A stretch of 26,630 nt of DNA from Lachnospiraceae bacterium (GCA_900766575.1 CAAFVW010000140.1:1-26630); one strand, 5' to 3'. Shown: positions 15,365 through 24,564, numbered from the stretch's first letter. The notes: a model not told the origin generated them from the sequence alone. Made by a program: numbers and translations.

Positions 15365-16168
15365 TCACAGGCTTCTCTGTCTGTGAGCCTCATACATCAA
15401 AAGGGCCGCAGCAATGGAGGCATTCAGGGATTCCACCCTGCCCTCCATGGGAATTTTAAGATATTGTTCTGCCTGGTCCGAGATTTCCCTGGACAGACCA
15501 TTTCCTTCGTTGCCGATCAGGAATGCGGTAGGCTCCCGGAAGGAAAAAGAGTCATAGTATTTCTGCCCTTTCAAATGAGCCGCATAGGTATGAATCCCTT
15601 TCGTATGCATCTGTTCCAACACCGGCGCAAGCTCCGGCACATAGACGAAAGGCACCCGGAAAATGGACCCCATGGTAGCCCGTATAGTCTTCGGATTGAA
15701 GATATCCACGGTCTGATTATTCATAATAACGCCCGTTATTCCAGCTCCTTCTCCGGTACGAATCATCGTTCCCAGATTGCCGGGATCCTGCAGGTTCTCC
15801 AGAATCAAAAATAAAGGATCCGGCTGCCCTAACAGTTGTGTCAGATCATAGGAAGGCTGTTCCAGCACCGTCAGAATCCCCTGTGGAGTCTGGGTGTCTG
15901 CCATTTTTGCAAAGACATCTGCGGACACGGTCTCGTAGCCAGTCTGCTGCAGCTTGTCCCAGAATGCAGTGTCTCCATTTTGGGCATTCTGTTTTATCTT
16001 CTGTTCCAGTTCTTCCGTCAGGTAGACTTCCCGCACGCTTTTTACCGGAGCCTCTTCACACATTCTGACACCTTCTGCCAGAAATACGTGATCTTTGCGG
16101 CGTTCCTTTGCCTTGGTCTGCCACTGCACCACCTGTTTTACTTTTGCATTATTGTTGCTTGTGATCAT
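15365..16168 (-). CDS. SpoU/TrmH-family RNA 2'-O-methyltransferase
   Basis: The protein is 267 residues. The N-terminal RNA-binding domain (about 1-95, with FLAEGVRMCEEA) precedes a SPOUT knot domain. This carries motif 1 NLQDPGNLGTMIRT (125-138), motif 2 LIGNEGNGLS (217-226) and motif 3 IPMEGRVESLNASIAAA (239-255). The catalytic Arg and the AdoMet knot are thus present. Such enzymes methylate ribose 2'-OH groups in 23S rRNA or tRNA. The layout matches the YsgA/RlmB-like branch, but the target nucleotide cannot be decided from sequence. A GGTGG ribosome binding site precedes the ATG. Confidence 0.92.
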   Translation of the reverse strand: MITSNNNAKVKQVVQWQTKAKERRKDHVFLAEGVRMCEEAPVKSVREVYLTEELEQKIKQNAQNGDTAFWDKLQQTGYETVSADVFAKMADTQTPQGILTVLEQPSYDLTQLLGQPDPLFLILENLQDPGNLGTMIRTGEGAGITGVIMNNQTVDIFNPKTIRATMGSIFRVPFVYVPELAPVLEQMHTKGIHTYAAHLKGQKYYDSFSFREPTAFLIGNEGNGLSREISDQAEQYLKIPMEGRVESLNASIAAALLMYEAHRQRSL

Positions 16169-16246
16169 ATTTTTCCACCATATAATCTGTAATATTATGA
16201 TTTTTCCATGCTGTGCACTCTCGAAATCATCTCCTACTCATAAAAG

Positions 16247-16277
16247 GAATATTTTACCTGCAAGCAGTCAAATATTC
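16247..16277. repeat. Inverted repeat upstream of the RNA methyltransferase gene
   Basis: GAATATTT (16247-16254) and AAATATTC (16270-16277) are perfect 8-base inverted repeats with a 15-base centre, flanked by AAAG and TTT that extend the symmetry. It lies in the leader or promoter region of the methyltransferase gene and could be an operator or a leader hairpin. Confidence 0.4.
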
Positions 16278-16294
16278 TTTCTATGGGTGAGTTT

Positions 16295-16344
16295 ATTATA
16301 ACACAAAGGCGCTTCCATGCAATGGGAAACGCCTTTGTTATAAT
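16295..16344. terminator. Long hairpin after pfkA
   Basis: ATTATAACACAAAGGCGCTTCC (left arm, 16295-16316) pairs with GGAAACGCCTTTG-TTATAAT (right arm, to 16344) around a 7-base loop, with one mismatch and a 2-base bulge. It lies 22 bases past the pfkA stop and separates the dnaE-pfkA transcript from the methyltransferase gene. AT-rich ends take the place of a clean T tract. Confidence 0.7.
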
Positions 16345-16366
16345 ATCAGAATTATTTAATATGAAA

Positions 16367-17341
16367 TTAGATAGACAGCAGATGGGATACCTCAAACTGG
16401 TACTCGTTGATACCCTTCTCCATCTGTAATGCATCTTCGATATCGAAATCGATAAATTCACCATGCTGGTAACCTACGACACGGTTGGTCTTGCCTTCCA
16501 ACATGATATCCACTGCATAAGCACCCATGATAGATGCATAATAACGATCCTTGGCTGTAGGGCTTCCGCCTCTCTGCATGTAACCCAGGATTGTAGCACG
16601 GGTCTCAATACCGGTAGCTGCCTCAATACGACGGGCCATGGAAGTGGAATGACCAATTCCCTCAGCATTGATGATGATATGATGGGTCTTGCCATGCTTA
16701 CGGTTGGTAATGATATTATTGATAATATTCTGTTCATTGTAATCGTATTTCTCAGGAAGCAGGATATCCTCGGCACCGTTGGCAATACCACACCACAGAG
16801 CGATATATCCGGCATTTCTGCCCATTACTTCGATGATACTACATCTCTCGTGAGAGGAAGAGGTATCCTTAACCTTATCGATTGCCTGCATTGCTGTGTT
16901 GACAGCGGTATCGAAACCAATGGTATATTCGGTACATGCAATATCCAGGTCAATAGTTCCGGGAAGACCGATGGTATTGATACCAAGTCTGGACAGTGCC
17001 TGCGCACCACGATAGGAACCGTCACCGCCGATGACAACGATACCGTCGATACCGTGTTTTCTACAGATCTCAGCACCCTTCTTCTGTCCTTCCGCTTCCT
17101 TGAACTCCAGACAACGTGCGGTTCCCAGGATAGTACCACCGCGCTGGATGATATCGGATACATCCTTGGCCTGCATATCTATGATCTCTTCATTTAAAAG
17201 ACCCTGATAACCCTTTTTGATTCCTTTAACCTTCAGTCCTCTTGCAATGGCTGTACGAACAACTGCACGGATAGCAGCGTTCATTCCCGGTGCATCACCG
17301 CCGCTGGTCAATACACCGATCGTCTTAATCTCTTTTGCCAT
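16367..17341 (-). CDS. pfkA: ATP-dependent 6-phosphofructokinase
   Basis: Phosphorylates fructose-6-phosphate to the 1,6-bisphosphate, the committed step of glycolysis. The protein has 324 residues. The ATP loop is GVLTSGGDAPGMNAAIR (9-25). GGDGS (105-109) has the Gly that marks ATP rather than pyrophosphate use. The catalytic loop is PGTIDLD with the presumed base D131, and MGRNAGYIAL and the substrate loop GYMQRGG are intact. The residue between the two aspartates is Leu132 (codon CTG), where the usual motif is TIDND. AGGAGG precedes the ATG. It follows dnaE after 55 bases, an order often seen in Firmicutes, and a long hairpin ends the unit. Confidence 0.96.
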   Translation of the reverse strand: MAKEIKTIGVLTSGGDAPGMNAAIRAVVRTAIARGLKVKGIKKGYQGLLNEEIIDMQAKDVSDIIQRGGTILGTARCLEFKEAEGQKKGAEICRKHGIDGIVVIGGDGSYRGAQALSRLGINTIGLPGTIDLDIACTEYTIGFDTAVNTAMQAIDKVKDTSSSHERCSIIEVMGRNAGYIALWCGIANGAEDILLPEKYDYNEQNIINNIITNRKHGKTHHIIINAEGIGHSTSMARRIEAATGIETRATILGYMQRGGSPTAKDRYYASIMGAYAVDIMLEGKTNRVVGYQHGEFIDFDIEDALQMEKGINEYQFEVSHLLSI

Positions 17342-17396
17342 GACTGTTACCTCCTAAGTAAATGAACGAATCGTTTTCTCTTCTCGATTCTTTATT

Positions 17397-20300
17397 TTAA
17401 TCCATTTCGGGGCGGTTTTCAATAGGTTTTGTTATAAATTTAACATTTTCTTTTCCAAACAGCAATGTAAGCTTTTCCATTAACGTTTCATCTGCTTTTA
17501 CCCTGAGATTTGCGGGCAGAATCTTATAATTCTTTATATCCCGCAGATAAATCACCACATCGTCATTGCCGTCCGAATCCGCCATCGCCCGCAGCAGTTC
17601 CTGTTCCCGGGACTTATAGGCTTCCATATTGGGGAACTGGATCCAGGCTCCCGCAGGCATCCCCTTCTTCTGTGCCGTCCTGGTGCCTTGCGGTCTCTGG
17701 TTCGGCACATAGGCTCCGCTGCGACTGCTGTCTCCGCGTCCACCGCCATAGCTTCTGGGGAACAGGGGCTGATTGGCTGACCGGGCGGCCTGCGCATCCT
17801 CGAAGCTGATGATCTGGTCGCAGATCAATTTGCCGTCTTTGTCTTCCTCCAACGACACTCTGCCCCGGATAAATACTTTGGCATCCTCCGCAAGCAATGT
17901 GTTGTAGCGCTCATACACCTGTGGGAATACTACCACCTCCACATTGCCGATCAGATCCTCCACATTTAAAAATGCCATGATCTTATCGTTCTTAGTATAT
18001 TTCACGGTCTTATCCGCAATCAGTCCGCCGATGACCGCATTGGCCTGATCCTTTACCAGTGTCACTTCTCCGGTTTCTTCATCCAGCGCAAAGTCTCCGG
18101 CCGTATTGCTGATGCAGTTCTGCCACAGCTCCTGATATTCCTCCAGCGGATGTCCGCTGACATAGACACCCAGAACTTCTTTTTCGAAACCTAACAGCAT
18201 TTCCTTGCTGTATTCCCCCACATTCGGCATCCGGATATCGAATTCTTCCTTATCCTCCTCCCCTGCAATGTCAAACAGGGAAATCTGGCCTGCCAGATTG
18301 TTCTTTTTATCGTGGGCGATATGATCCGCGATCTGCACATAGACGCTCATAAACTGTTTTCTGGTGCCTCCCAGTCCGTCCATGGCTCCTGCCTTGATCA
18401 GGTTTTCAATCGCCCGCTTATTCATCTCTTTTTTATCGGACATACGGGTGATAAAATCCTTCAGGTTCGTGAAAGGTCCTCGCTCCTTACGCTCCTGCAC
18501 CAGACTGTCGATCACGGGACGTCCCACACCCTTGATAGCAGTCAGCGCATATCGGATCTTACCCTCCGCCACAGAGAATCCGGCCTCTCCCGCATTCACA
18601 TCCGGGGGAAGAATGGAGATATCCATATTCCGGCAGTTCAGAATATACTCTGATACCTTCTTGGGATTGTCGATCACGGAAGTCATCAGCGCTGCCATGA
18701 ACTCTACGGGATAATAGTATTTCAAATATGCTGTCTGGTAAGCCACTACTGCATAGCATGCTGCGTGAGACTTATTAAATGCATATTTTGCAAAATCCAT
18801 CATCATATCATAGATATTCCCTGCGGTCTGCTCATCAATTCCATTTGCAATACAACCGGGAACGTTCTCCTCGGGATTGCCATAGATGAAATTTGCCCGC
18901 TCTTTTTCCATAACGGACTGTTTCTTTTTACTCATGGCACGGCGTACCAGATCGCTTCGTCCCAGTGTATACCCTGCCAGGTCACGAACGATCTGCATTA
19001 CCTGCTCCTGGTATACGATACAGCCGTAAGTAGGCTTCAGGATCGGCTCCAGCTGCGGGCAGGCATACGTCACGGCATCCGGATGGTTCTTACCCTGAAT
19101 ATATTTCGGAATAAAATCCATGGGCCCCGGACGATACAGAGAAATACCGGCCACCACATCCTCCAGGTTCTGGGGACGCAGTTCCTTCATGAAGCTCTTC
19201 ATTCCGGCGCTTTCCAGCTGGAACACGCCTTCCGTTCTGCCGGTGCCGATTGATGCCAGCACCTTCGGATCGTTGTAGTCAATCGCATCCACATCAATGT
19301 GTCTGCCGGTGGTATTTTCGATAAATTTTACCGCATCATGGATCACCGTCAGAGTACGCAGCCCCAGGAAATCCATTTTCAGAAGTCCCAGTTCTTCCAG
19401 TGTCGTCATGGTAAACTGGGTGACGATGGAACCATCAGAACCTCTGGACAGAGGCACGAACTCATCCGCTGACTTCTGACAGATGACTACACCCGCTGCA
19501 TGCATGGAGGTATGTCTGGGCAGTCCTTCCAGACGCTTGCACATATCAATCAGATGATGTACCTGTTCGTCCTCCTGGTACAGCTTACGGAACTCCGGAT
19601 TCATTTCCAGAGCCTTATTCAGGGTAATATTCAACTCGTTGGGAACCATCTTCGCAATGGAATCCACAAAAGCATAGGGCAGATCCATGACACGGCCCAC
19701 ATCGCGGATGACACCCTTGGCCGCCAGCGTACCGAAGGTAACGATCTGCACCACCTTGTCGTTACCATATTTTCTGCCTACATAATCAATGACTTCCTGC
19801 CTTCGTTCAAAGCAAAAGTCCACGTCGATATCCGGCATGGAGACACGTTCCGGATTCAGGAATCGTTCAAACAGCAGATTGTAATGAATCGGATCGATGT
19901 TGGTGATTTTCAGGCAATACGCCACGATACTTCCGGCGGCGGAGCCTCGTCCCGGCCCCACCGGAATCCCATTTTCCTTCGCATAGTTGATAAAATCCCA
20001 TACGATCAGGAAATAATCCACGTATCCCATTCTGCGGATAACACCCAACTCATAATCCAGGCGCTCTCTCAGTGTCTGTCCGGTCTCACCCGCCGGCTGA
20101 TTGCCATCTCCGTAGCGCTCTGCCAGTCCGTCATCACAGAGTTTGTTCAGATAACTCCAGGAATCATAGCCTTCCGGCACATCGTATTTCGGCAGCTTCG
20201 TCACACCGAATTCGATCTCCACGTTGCAGCGGTCGGCGATCCTCTGGGTATTCTCCACTGCCTCCCAGGCATAGGGGAACAATCCCTTCATCTCTTCTTC

Positions 20301-21041
20301 ACTCTTCACATAATACTGACCGCCCTCGTAACGCATACGATCCTCGTCTGCCAGCTTTTTGCCCGTCTGGAGGCACAGCAGAATATCATGAGGAATTGCA
20401 TCCTCTGCATAGGTATAATGCACATCATTGGTGGTTACCAGTGGAATATCCAGTTCTCTGCTCATCTGGAGCAGTTCCATGTTCACGGTACGCTGTTCCG
20501 GGATCCCATGGTCCTGCAGTTCCAGAAAATAGTTACCCTTGCCAAAGCATGCCTCATACTTACGGGCTGCCATTCTCGCCTCTTCTTTCATGCCCTTTAA
20601 AATAAACCGGGGTACTTCTCCCGCCAGGCAGGCCGACAGCGCAATGATACCCTCATGGAACTCCTGCAAGACTTCCATATCTACACGGGGTTTATAATAA
20701 TACCCTTCCGTAAAACCACGGCTGACGATCTTCATCAGATTCGCATAACCAGTATTGTTCTCTGCTAACAGCACCAGATGGTGATAGCGATCTTCACCTC
20801 CGGTCAGTTCTTTGTCAAATCGGGAATTGGGTGCCACATACACCTCACAGCCCAGAATCGGCTTAATACCGGCTTCCCTCGCGGCACGGTAAAAATCGAT
20901 CACGCCGTACATGACACCATGGTCCGTGATTGCCGCACTGTTCATGCCCAGCTCTTTGACCCTGGCCACATATTCTTTGATCTTATTGGAGCCGTCCAGC
21001 AGCGAATATTCTGTATGAACATGAAGATGTGTAAAAGCCAT
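17397..21041 (-). CDS. dnaE: DNA polymerase III alpha subunit (DnaE)
   Basis: Replicative C-family polymerase of 1214 residues. The N-terminal PHP domain starts FTHLHVHTEYSLLDG. The polymerase core has GPGRGSAAGS (362-371), the catalytic PDIDVDF (403-409) and the third aspartate in KMDFLGLR (D557). It is followed by a helix-hairpin-helix region, an OB domain (about 1000-1090) and, after a low-complexity Gly/Arg/Ser/Gln linker (about 1105-1140), a C-terminal domain that in this family contacts the clamp loader. There is no 3'-5' exonuclease insertion, so it is DnaE rather than PolC. The ribosome binding site AAAGGGA supports the start at 21041. It sits in rsmH-like-hypothetical-dnaE-pfkA. Confidence 0.97.
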   Translation of the reverse strand: MAFTHLHVHTEYSLLDGSNKIKEYVARVKELGMNSAAITDHGVMYGVIDFYRAAREAGIKPILGCEVYVAPNSRFDKELTGGEDRYHHLVLLAENNTGYANLMKIVSRGFTEGYYYKPRVDMEVLQEFHEGIIALSACLAGEVPRFILKGMKEEARMAARKYEACFGKGNYFLELQDHGIPEQRTVNMELLQMSRELDIPLVTTNDVHYTYAEDAIPHDILLCLQTGKKLADEDRMRYEGGQYYVKSEEEMKGLFPYAWEAVENTQRIADRCNVEIEFGVTKLPKYDVPEGYDSWSYLNKLCDDGLAERYGDGNQPAGETGQTLRERLDYELGVIRRMGYVDYFLIVWDFINYAKENGIPVGPGRGSAAGSIVAYCLKITNIDPIHYNLLFERFLNPERVSMPDIDVDFCFERRQEVIDYVGRKYGNDKVVQIVTFGTLAAKGVIRDVGRVMDLPYAFVDSIAKMVPNELNITLNKALEMNPEFRKLYQEDEQVHHLIDMCKRLEGLPRHTSMHAAGVVICQKSADEFVPLSRGSDGSIVTQFTMTTLEELGLLKMDFLGLRTLTVIHDAVKFIENTTGRHIDVDAIDYNDPKVLASIGTGRTEGVFQLESAGMKSFMKELRPQNLEDVVAGISLYRPGPMDFIPKYIQGKNHPDAVTYACPQLEPILKPTYGCIVYQEQVMQIVRDLAGYTLGRSDLVRRAMSKKKQSVMEKERANFIYGNPEENVPGCIANGIDEQTAGNIYDMMMDFAKYAFNKSHAACYAVVAYQTAYLKYYYPVEFMAALMTSVIDNPKKVSEYILNCRNMDISILPPDVNAGEAGFSVAEGKIRYALTAIKGVGRPVIDSLVQERKERGPFTNLKDFITRMSDKKEMNKRAIENLIKAGAMDGLGGTRKQFMSVYVQIADHIAHDKKNNLAGQISLFDIAGEEDKEEFDIRMPNVGEYSKEMLLGFEKEVLGVYVSGHPLEEYQELWQNCISNTAGDFALDEETGEVTLVKDQANAVIGGLIADKTVKYTKNDKIMAFLNVEDLIGNVEVVVFPQVYERYNTLLAEDAKVFIRGRVSLEEDKDGKLICDQIISFEDAQAARSANQPLFPRSYGGGRGDSSRSGAYVPNQRPQGTRTAQKKGMPAGAWIQFPNMEAYKSREQELLRAMADSDGNDDVVIYLRDIKNYKILPANLRVKADETLMEKLTLLFGKENVKFITKPIENRPEMD

Positions 21042-21056
21042 TTCGTCATTCCCTTT

Positions 21057-21431
21057 CTAGTGCAGTTCCTTTGCTCTTCTGACGCATTCCTCGTAGACCG
21101 GTCCCACCTGTTCTCTGTGATAACCGGGGGCCAGCATTGCCGCAAAATACAATGTCTCTAATGTCTCTTCCTGTGCCGGGGTGGGGTGCGAAGGTACTAT
21201 CACCCGGGTACTCCAGATCAGCATACATCCCGTGTATTCCACCATGAAAAAAATGGGTTCCATATTTTTCTCCATCTGGCTGTTCAGCGTCAGCTTGTCT
21301 TCACCGGAGATTTCCTCCAGCTTCCTGATATGAGAAGGCTGCGGCTCCTGTATACTGCCGTCCGGCAGGATCACACACTCACAGGGATCCATGTCCTCTC
21401 TGTGGCTATTTATAAATTCCATGACCGTCAT
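21057..21431 (-). CDS. Hypothetical protein, 124 residues
   Basis: I do not recognise this family. The product is soluble and acidic at the N-terminus (MTVMEFINSHREDMDPCECVI). It has a central hydrophobic strand region (PIFFMVEYTGCMLIWSTRVIV) and a helical C-terminus ending ECVRRAKELH. The start at 21431 is chosen for the AGGAGG seven bases upstream; the longer frame would overlap rsmH. It lies between rsmH and dnaE with a 15-base gap to dnaE and is clearly in the same operon, so a function in DNA replication or translation is possible but unsupported. Confidence 0.75.
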   Translation of the reverse strand: MTVMEFINSHREDMDPCECVILPDGSIQEPQPSHIRKLEEISGEDKLTLNSQMEKNMEPIFFMVEYTGCMLIWSTRVIVPSHPTPAQEETLETLYFAAMLAPGYHREQVGPVYEECVRRAKELH

Positions 21432-21466
21432 TCTCACACCTCCTTCCACATACGCCGTTGGAAATT

Positions 21467-22525
21467 TTATTCTGCGCGGATTGCCCAACGCATCTTCGTA
21501 GAACGGGCTCTGCCATTCTGTACACATTCCTCCGCAGAGGGCCGGATTACATCTTTGGCATAGTCGGAATAGATACCATTGCGATAACCCTCCCGGAGTG
21601 CCTGCTTCACCAGCTTATCTTCACCGGAATGGAATGTCAGAATGGCTACCCTTCCACCAGGTTTCAATGCTCCCGGCAGTTTTTCCATAAATTCATACAA
21701 TACTTCAAATTCACGGTTCACATCAATACGCAGCGCCTGAAAAGTTCTCTGACAGGTCTTTTTGATCGTATCTTTTTTCTCCTTTTCCGGGAGAAAATCA
21801 AGGGTCTTCTCAATCACTTCCCGCAGTCTGGTCGTCGTATCGATCCGGTGTCCCCTGCGGATTTCATCAGTTATCGCTTTCGCCAGTTCCTCGCAATAGG
21901 GTTCGTCGGAATTCTCATAGAGCATTCCCGCCAGTTCCTCTCTGCTGATGGTATCCAATCGCTGTGCTGCGCTGATCCCCTGCTGCTGGTTCAGCCGCAG
22001 GTCCAGAGGTCCATCCACTTTAAAGGAAAAGCCTCTGCTGGGATTGTCAATCTGCATGGAGGATACGCCAAGATCCGCCAGAATAAAATCAAATCCGCCA
22101 ACCTCTTTTGCAATCTCATCTATAGTACAGAAATTCTGCAATTTGATCGTCAGAATCTCTTCTCCGTACCCGGCATCCGCCAGACGCTTCTTCGTCTTGG
22201 CAGACTCCTCCGGATCTACATCCGTTGCATAGATATGTCCCTGCCCCCGGAGTTGTCCCAGCATGGCTTTCGTATGACCGCCGTATCCCAACGTCGCGTC
22301 AAATCCGATTTCTCCCGGCTGGATTTTCAGGAAATCCAGAATCTCCTTTACCATAATGGAAATGTGCATACCGGCCGGGGTATTCCCCTTCTGAATCACA
22401 TGGGCAATCGTGTCTCCGTATTTTTCCGGCTGTAATTCTTTGTATTTTTCCTCGAATTTTCTGGGATATTTTCCTTTATAGCGCGCCCGGCGCTTATGGG
22501 GTGTCTGTTCCTGATCCATTCCCAT
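21467..22525 (-). CDS. rsmH: RsmH-like 16S rRNA (cytosine-N4)-methyltransferase
   Basis: This is an AdoMet-dependent methyltransferase of the MraW/RsmH family, which methylates C1402 in 16S rRNA. The 352-residue protein has the AdoMet loop FDATLGYGGHT (75-85), ADLGVSSMQID (150-160), RGFSFKVDGPLDLRL (164-178) and the C-terminal LTFHSGEDKLVK. Compared with ordinary RsmH (about 310 residues) it carries a basic extension of about 50 residues (HKRRARYKGKYPRKFEEK). The usual HxPVLLxE motif is changed to HISIMVKE, and the neighbours are not ftsL or the dcw cluster. It may be a paralogue with a different target. GAGGT precedes the start, and the promoter lies at 22570-22599. Confidence 0.88.
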   Translation of the reverse strand: MGMDQEQTPHKRRARYKGKYPRKFEEKYKELQPEKYGDTIAHVIQKGNTPAGMHISIMVKEILDFLKIQPGEIGFDATLGYGGHTKAMLGQLRGQGHIYATDVDPEESAKTKKRLADAGYGEEILTIKLQNFCTIDEIAKEVGGFDFILADLGVSSMQIDNPSRGFSFKVDGPLDLRLNQQQGISAAQRLDTISREELAGMLYENSDEPYCEELAKAITDEIRRGHRIDTTTRLREVIEKTLDFLPEKEKKDTIKKTCQRTFQALRIDVNREFEVLYEFMEKLPGALKPGGRVAILTFHSGEDKLVKQALREGYRNGIYSDYAKDVIRPSAEECVQNGRARSTKMRWAIRAE

Positions 22526-22569
22526 GCTTACCTCATTTCACTCATTTTGTTCCAGTTCCGTTCCCTGTA

Positions 22570-22599
22570 ATTATATCGCATATCAGATAGCCTTGTCCA
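22570..22599 (-). promoter_or_regulatory. Sigma-A type promoter for rsmH-dnaE-pfkA
   Basis: On the minus strand TGGACA (22599-22594) and TATAAT (22575-22570) are separated by 18 bases. They lie about 45 bases upstream of the rsmH-like gene and just after the terminator at 22613-22646. Confidence 0.65.
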
Positions 22600-22612
22600 C
22601 TTCCTGTCAGAG

Positions 22613-22646
22613 AAAAAAGCAGGCATCGTTGCCGATACCTGCTTTT
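22613..22646. terminator. Two-way intrinsic terminator after the chemoreceptor gene
   Basis: GCAGGCATCG (22619-22628) pairs with CGATACCTGC (22633-22642) with one mismatch and a 4-base loop. It is flanked by six A on the left (six T on the minus strand) and TTTT on the right. It lies about 40 bases after the chemoreceptor stop. Confidence 0.88.
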
Positions 22647-22684
22647 CCAGCTATACTATATTTTTCTCAATGTCTCAGCCGTTC

Positions 22685-24385
22685 TTATTCCTGTGGAAGA
22701 ATAAACTTGCTGATCAGCTCATCCAGAGAGATTGCCTGTGCAGACAATTCCTGGCTAGTAGCGGAGGATTCTTCTGCGGTAGCGGAGTTGGACTGTACTA
22801 CCTCGGAGATCTGGTTGACACCCTGCTCTGCCTGATCCATGGCATTGGCCTGGTCCTTGGAGATCTCGCTGATACTGCGGGAAGACTCTGCAATCTTACC
22901 GATACCATCTACTACGATCTCAATGGAAGCAGCAGCGCTGCCTGCTGCCTTGTTGCCTTCCTTGATCTCCTGCATGGAACCTTCAATCAGATCTCTGGTA
23001 TCTACAGCAGACTTGGTACTCTGCTCTGCCAGCTGACGGATCTGGTCAGCAACCACAGCGAATCCACGACCTGCTTCACCTGCTCTGGCTGCCTCGATGG
23101 AAGCATTCAGGGACAACAGGTTGGTCTGGGATGCAATATCCTCGATCTCAGAAATGATATTGCCGATCTTGTTGGAAGTATCACTGATTCTGGCCATAGC
23201 ATCCACCATAGCCTTCATCTCTGCTCTGCTGTTATCTGCTTCGTTTGCATATTTTCTGGCCTGCTCATAGGACTCCTGTGCCTGTTCAGCTGCCTGCTCA
23301 ATATTGGAAGTAATGCTGCTAATGGTAGCCTGCAGTTCTTCTACGGCACCTGCCTGCTCGGTAGCGCCATCTGCCAGATTCTGGGAAGCATCTGCCAGAT
23401 TAGCTGCACCTGCGGATACCTGCTTAGAAGACTCTTCGATAGAACGCAGTGTCTGAACCATCTGTGTCTTCATGTTACGGATAGACAGAAACAACTGTTC
23501 AAAATCACCCTGATACATATCCGGGTTCTTGGAAGTGATGTTGTAATTGCCGTTTGCCATCTGACTCATAACTTCTCCGGTGTCGGCAATGACAAAACTC
23601 AGCTTTTCTGCCATTTCATTTGCAGAACGAATCATGTCAGCGATCTCATCCTTACTGTTCCGTGTCGGGAACGGATCGGACAGGTTACCCTGTGCAAAAG
23701 TCTCCAGACGCTTTGCCAACGCATCCAGCGGTGCTGAGATTCCCTGAGAGATTGCGTGTTCCATTCTCGTTGCAATGATAATTGCCAGCACGATCACACC
23801 AACAATGATAAGCAGGAAGATAAATCCCATGGTATTCAGTATGGAAGAAAGGGAATCTCCTTCACGGACATTCTCGTTCATAAGTTCACGCATGGTATCA
23901 TAAATTTCATTATAAAGAGGTGCTACCTGATTCTGCATCAGCTCCTGTGCCTGCATACGCTTCTCTTCCATATCCACCTTACCGGTATTAATGGCCTGCT
24001 GATCCAGCTCCCAGTACTGCTGAATCTGCTCATTTACCTGCTCATACAGTTCCCTCTCCTTTGAAGAAACAACAGTCTCGCCGACAACTTCCCAGTATTC
24101 CAGAAAAGCCTGCTTCTTCTCATCGTGAGTCGTGATCAGACCGTTCACCAGATCCGGGTCGTTATATCCTATGATTCCACGGGTTGCAGATCTTACATCC
24201 GTGAATACAGTCATGGCCTTACCGATATCTCCCTGTGAAAAACCGTAATTGGTCAATGCATGCTGATAGCGGTTCATGGTAACGATCATTGCCAGTGCTC
24301 CGAGCACTCCTGCAATAGATGATATAACTACAATAATGGTAAAAGCTTTTTTCAGGCGCTGCCTGATTTTCAAATTTTCGAACAT
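22685..24385 (-). CDS. Methyl-accepting chemotaxis protein
   Basis: A transmembrane chemoreceptor of 566 residues with the start at 24385, which follows AGGAGAGG; the frame is open a little further to 24415. It has a short cytoplasmic N-terminus, TM1 (about 13-36), an extracellular four-helix-bundle ligand domain (about 37-185), TM2 (about 186-206) and a HAMP domain (about 207-262). A long coiled-coil signalling domain follows, with the conserved tip EIEDIASQTNLLSLNASIEA (about 413-432) then ARAGEAGRGFAVVADQIRQL. The tip binds CheA and CheW. No che or flagellar genes are in the window. There is no obvious CheR-binding pentapeptide at the C-terminus. The ligand is unknown. Confidence 0.94.
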   Translation of the reverse strand: MFENLKIRQRLKKAFTIIVVISSIAGVLGALAMIVTMNRYQHALTNYGFSQGDIGKAMTVFTDVRSATRGIIGYNDPDLVNGLITTHDEKKQAFLEYWEVVGETVVSSKERELYEQVNEQIQQYWELDQQAINTGKVDMEEKRMQAQELMQNQVAPLYNEIYDTMRELMNENVREGDSLSSILNTMGFIFLLIIVGVIVLAIIIATRMEHAISQGISAPLDALAKRLETFAQGNLSDPFPTRNSKDEIADMIRSANEMAEKLSFVIADTGEVMSQMANGNYNITSKNPDMYQGDFEQLFLSIRNMKTQMVQTLRSIEESSKQVSAGAANLADASQNLADGATEQAGAVEELQATISSITSNIEQAAEQAQESYEQARKYANEADNSRAEMKAMVDAMARISDTSNKIGNIISEIEDIASQTNLLSLNASIEAARAGEAGRGFAVVADQIRQLAEQSTKSAVDTRDLIEGSMQEIKEGNKAAGSAAASIEIVVDGIGKIAESSRSISEISKDQANAMDQAEQGVNQISEVVQSNSATAEESSATSQELSAQAISLDELISKFILPQE

Positions 24386-24418
24386 TTTCCTCTCCTTACT
24401 ATTAGTTGATAACAAGTC

Positions 24419-24446
24419 ATATTATAATATTGTAACATTTTGTAAA
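24419..24446 (-). promoter_or_regulatory. Candidate promoter for the chemoreceptor gene
   Basis: On the minus strand TTTACA (24446-24441) and TAATAT (24424-24419) are spaced by 16 bases, 33 bases upstream of the start at 24385. The surrounding DNA is very AT-rich, which favours promoter activity but also chance matches. No convincing sigma-D (flagellar) promoter was seen. Confidence 0.45.
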
Positions 24447-24564
24447 AATATGTAAATAACTTTTTCTAATTTCGATTATATTTTTATATTTAATTTGTCT
24501 TTTCCCTGTTTTCCGTGTGTGGCGGATCAATATTCTCCATTAAACACATTCACTGTATACACAG

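Noticed and set aside
16234..16464. 76-codon minus-strand frame overlapping the pfkA 3' end
   Set aside because: It overlaps pfkA in another frame and includes the pfkA terminator hairpin.
19500..20600. Long plus-strand frame (366 codons) opposite dnaE
   Set aside because: Antisense shadow of dnaE; residue usage is atypical (His, Ile and Gln rich) and there is no known family or initiation signal.
21458..22435. Plus-strand frame (325 codons) opposite rsmH
   Set aside because: Shadow of the well-supported rsmH-like gene.
22670..23737. Plus-strand frame (355 codons) opposite the chemoreceptor gene
   Set aside because: Shadow caused by the codon pattern of the coiled-coil receptor; Cys/Leu/Gly-rich without motifs.
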